Assembly: GCA_946699065.1 (NCBI GenBank)
Contig: CAMPDV010000143.1
Location: forward strand, 434,001 to 498,000
Reading direction: 5' to 3'
Source: Loxodes magnus
Lineage: Eukaryota; Ciliophora; Karyorelictea; Loxodida; Loxodidae
DNA length: 64,000 bases
The notes under the pieces: generated by a model
Database searches by the model: none
Told to the model about the DNA's origin: nothing
What the model saw: only the letters and a program-made list of their open reading frames with translations
In this document: in pieces, positions 60,223 through 64,000 of the stretch
Layout: the number at the start of each line of letters is the position of its first letter
Position numbering within the stretch: position 1 is the first letter of the stretch
Position numbers and translations under genes: made by a program

Positions 60223-63040
60223 TATTTATTGATATGAAAGCTTAATTTCCATAAATATAATAAAAATTAGCAAAGTTATTCTAAAAATAGGATTGGTTAT
60301 TTCTAATTATTATTTCACTAACTAATATTTAGCAAGTTTAAGTTTTAAGTAAATATAAATTTATAAAAGGAATAAATATCTTAAAAATAATTAGATACTT
60401 AAATTTAATTTATTACAATACTTTATTTGTGTATTTGCAATTATTATTTTGCTTCTACTATTAAGTTATTAATTTGTATTAAGTCTTATCATTTATCCCA
60501 TATAAAGTTTATTATCTATATTATTAAAGCCTTTATCATATCTAGATTATTCATGATATATGGTATTACTCTTATTCTTACATGTTTTCTTCTTTCTTAA
60601 ATATGATATAGTTTTGATAAATATATTTATGTAAAAAATTAGGAAAATGGAGAACACAAAGCATAGAAAAATTAGTAGAGAAAGGCTAAAGAGAAAAAAC
60701 AAAAATATTCTGAATCTTAGTTATCATATCAAGACAATTCTAGCAAAGCTTGGCTTAATATAAATGAGCAATTGGATTTGTATTTACTTAGTATTAAGAA
60801 TACTCTGAAAAGTTTATTATAAATATAGCATAATTTCTTCTTTCAATGCTTAACAATAAATCTCTATAATTTTAGTTTAAGATTAACAAAAAATTATAGT
60901 TGACAATGTAAGCTACTATCTCAATTATATTTATCTATCTCAAATTACTAAACTTTAGCTTTTATAATATATAAAAGTTTAACTAAAGCCTAAGATTTAA
61001 AATCTAAGCAATGAGAAAATTGTTAGTTTAGGAAAGAAAATGCTTTATCTGATAACCTAAAATGAAAAATTTAATAAGATTAGCTTTAATTAAAAGAGTT
61101 AGATATAATAATTCTTCATTTAGTTATCTTTTTAAGTTCTAGATTAAGCACATAAGCTATTTCTCTAATAGATACTTATCAATCAAATGAATATAAAAAG
61201 ATATTATGAAGTATGTCCAAAATAAACTTTTTTTGATTCTTTTAGTATAATTTCTCTATTTGTTAGTTAGTATCTTTTTGCAAGATTTATTTTTTACCTT
61301 TTAGAGATTAATAACTATTTAGTATATCATCTAATGGGGATTTAAGTACCATGCTAAAATATATAACTAGATTTATTGTAATTAGAGAAGAGTGGTTGTT
61401 AATAAGCAAAATCATAATATTTATTGATAATTCATTAAACTTAAGATTACTATAAAGAGCAAAATAAAGATATGAAATGTATATAATCTAATCTCCCTAA
61501 AGAAAAATCCTTTTTCATATAGCTTAGTAGTTATTTATTTAATTTAGAAAAACTAGAAATAAATGCTCTTAGAGAAATGGCTTTAATTTTATATTTTATC
61601 GTTTGTCTTTTTTAACTAAATTGAGGTTTTGGCATGATAATATTTAATATGCTTAGCAAATGAAGAATAATTATATTATTAAATCTTAAATGAGATTCTC
61701 TATTATTTTAAATAATCATTCGTAAAGCTAAGAAATACCTCAAAGTCATATTTTCAAAAAAGGTTAAAATTTAGTAATTATTAGCTTGAATGAACTTAAT
61801 GATATTATATATTCTTACCATTTACTAAGATTGAGATTTTTATAAAGCTTTATGCTTTCTCTAAGCTATCAAATTCCTGCTAATTATAAACATTTAATTT
61901 TAAAATAATTTTACAATTAAAAAGCGATAAAATTGAAATGAGACTTAAATAAATCATTATAAAACAACTTCTTTAATTGAAAGAAGCAACTTTTGCTATT
62001 AAACACTTTTATTATAAATTAATTATCTTAAATAAACTCCAATAATTAAAAGTCTTAAGTCATTTAAGCCAAATTTTTTCTGCCTTTTAGTTTAGTAAAT
62101 ATTAAAACTAATTGTATATGGTAGCTAAACAATCTTTTAGAATTAAGGTTAAGATACGTAAAATAGAACGAAGATATTTAAGCATATCGAAATTATAAAT
62201 AAATATCCTTACAAATTAATTTAAGTTTTCTATCTTAATCCAAAATCTATAATCGAAAGTAAAAATATAGAAAAAATTAATAAAGCTAATGATAACGATG
62301 TAAAGTTCTATTTGCCCTACTTTTAAATTAAAATAATCTAAAAATAATTACCTAATAAAAAGCATGATTTAAGACAACTGCAAATATTTTTAATCTAACT
62401 ACACCTCTATAATAAATTAATAAGCAACTGTTATTTTAAAAGTTCTGGTAATAGAATAATCTAATTTATTATATATTTTAATTCTGTTCAAACTTTAAAC
62501 ATATTAATGTTGGACAGTTGTAAGTAATTATTCATTTAATATTTCTAAACAAAATAAAATTATTGCTCTCTTAATATATTTTTACATCATCCATTAAACC
62601 TAGATTAAATCGCATTTAAGTTACTTTGGCATTTTTAAAATTTTTGATAGTTTTTATGATATTCTTAATTTCACACTCTAATTAAATATCTAATCCCTTT
62701 AATATTTGATAAAGACTCTACAAAACAGAATAAAGAAGATTGATGCCAAATAGAATTATAAGATTATAAATTTTTATATTTCAATCATTTCTTAAAACAT
62801 CTATTGTTTTTACTATATCAACCTTTTTTAAGCTTCTTAAACAAAACTTGATTTGTTGTGCTACTCTAAAGATATATTTAAATATTTAAGTAAAAAAATG
62901 ATAATAGTTATAATTGATTTATATATGACTATTAACTTCAATAGCCTAATTTATCTTGCTAAAAATATATTTAGCACATCATTTTACTAGCTTTAATATA
63001 ACATTTAATAGCTTGTATCCATATATATTTCATATCTATT
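60223..63040. other. AT-rich region without recognisable features
   Basis: Long AT-rich stretch. I looked for domain motifs, tRNA B boxes and the window's repeats and found none that I can support. Confidence 0.4.
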
Positions 63041-63041
63041 T

Positions 63042-64000
63042 TCATTGACTTTGGCTAAAACATTTAATTATATATATTATTTGAAGATTCTATATCACTA
63101 ATTGTGAGAATTAGAAAAGATTAAATTATTTTTATATGTGAAAGAAGTAAAATTTAATGATATGAGTTTTCTCTTTGATTAGAAAGATATAAAATTTTTA
63201 ATTGTAGTAGTCATTCTTTGCTAAGGAATTCCAGATTCCTATCTTTAGATCGTATATATAAAGAGATATCTACTGTGATTACTAATAGCTGTAAATAAAA
63301 TTTCGAATTTTGACTGCTGAAGCAAAAGAGTCGCTTTATAACCACGTATTTCTAAGTTTTTCTCCGTGTTCGATTCATTTAAAGCCTCCTAAGTCAAAAA
63401 TATAAGAATATTTCAATCCTTTCTAAAGAAAGTTAAAAACAAAGCATTAATTATTCGAAAGCTACGTTGTTTAGCATGCTGATTTTAGGGGAAGTTTAGT
63501 ATTTAAGGTGATTCACTTCTGACTCATCAAGTATAAGATTCTAATTTTATTAGAAGCAAGATCTTCCTAGGAATACCCTCCCAATACATAAATCTGGTTA
63601 TTTATTAGAATTTAGCCATGCTCATAGACTTCTTCATGTAAATCAGGTAACTAATGGAATTTTTACCCTTTTCAGTCAAAAAAGATGCAACTTTTATCTT
63701 AAATACCTGATATCATGAAAGTCTTATAATTAGACGAGCTTGTCCTGTGACTTTCTCTCTGCATCATATAAAATTATTATATCTGCGTGGGCTAATAAAT
63801 CTGAAGCATTTACCCTGAAATGATCAAATGTGAATGATTTAAAGAATAAGTTTCTATATAGTCAAAGTTAGAGTTTGTTGGTTCGATATTTGTAGGCTAG
63901 ATCTGAATTTGATTATTCTTGATGGAATAACTTATTAATGTGGAACTTAAAGGTATGAAAGTCATATAACAACTAGTAAAATAACTTAAATTGGAGCAAA
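63042..64000 (-). CDS. kelch-repeat protein, 3' part; 5' end outside window
   Basis: The minus strand encodes FDWKGQKFHQLPDLHEEVYE, IYVLGGYSQEDLASNKIRI, SQKWITLNTKLP, FDLGGFKWIEHG and IYDLKIGIWNSLA, a run of kelch units with the hydrophobic-GG, Tyr and Trp spacing of the family. Trp is TGA in FDWK, QKWIT and FKWIE. The likely stop is TGA 63044-63042. A change of best frame near 63700 suggests one frameshift or an intron. It resembles the propeller half of the RING-kelch proteins only in fold, not closely in sequence. Whether it has an N-terminal RING cannot be seen. Confidence 0.6.

Noticed and set aside
61950-62030. CTTTAATTGAAAGAAGCAAC, similar to the LINE 3' hairpin arm
   Set aside because: The second arm and the coding tail are missing; a match this short is expected by chance in AT-rich DNA.

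Overview
The window comes from the nuclear genome of a ciliate, most likely a karyorelictean such as Loxodes. It is very AT-rich. TAA and TAG read as glutamine throughout the recognisable genes. TGA reads as tryptophan at family-conserved Trp positions (RING, kelch, WD40, kinase WMAPE and DIWSLG, LRR, CCHC knuckle), yet TGA also ends the same genes. That is the ambiguous 'karyorelict' code (NCBI table 27). Condylostoma (table 28) also reassigns all three stops and is the main alternative; it could differ at the uncertain 3' ends. Standard-code translation hides almost every gene here.

Host genes. 4.6-6.2 kb (-) and 14.5-15.3 kb (-) hold two intact TRIM-like proteins (RING, B-box, coiled coil). 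6.9-9.6 kb (+) holds a decayed leucine-rich-repeat gene. 18.5-19.9 kb (+) and 42.4-43.8 kb (+) hold two intact 464-aa RING-kelch proteins, each inside a copy of a segmental duplication of about 5.3-5.9 kb. 30.9-32.6 kb (+) holds a TPR protein with a pseudokinase domain. 33.0-34.2 kb holds two tRNA-Gly(UCC) genes and one tRNA-Thr(UGU). 52.3-53.1 kb (-) holds a WD40-repeat gene, and 63.0-64.0 kb (-) the 3' part of a kelch gene that runs off the right edge. A few unrecognised reading frames are also listed.

Mobile DNA. Much of the rest is non-LTR retrotransposon material. There are LINE copies with AP-endonuclease and reverse-transcriptase domains (left edge to 2.8 kb, 26.8-27.9, 36.8-40.0, 53.7-54.2 kb, and 5' halves at 15.6-18.3 and 40.1-42.2 kb). 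There are at least four families of short elements that encode only a coiled-coil + CCHC ORF1-like protein. A GC-rich SINE-like repeat of about 320 bp occurs three times (34.2, 58.0, 59.5 kb), each copy between short direct repeats. Several of these elements share a 3'-terminal TTTTAGTTT-type motif behind an RNA hairpin, which suggests that one LINE machinery mobilises all of them. The SINE looks like an internally deleted derivative of one of the ORF1-only elements. A second structured repeat (2.9, 56.2, 59.9 kb) and a minisatellite (3.7-4.4 kb) complete the set.

Because TAA and TAG are sense codons and TGA is ambiguous, open frames mean little here. Gene calls rest on domain motifs, on matching paralogues and on terminal TGA codons, and several 3' ends are uncertain.
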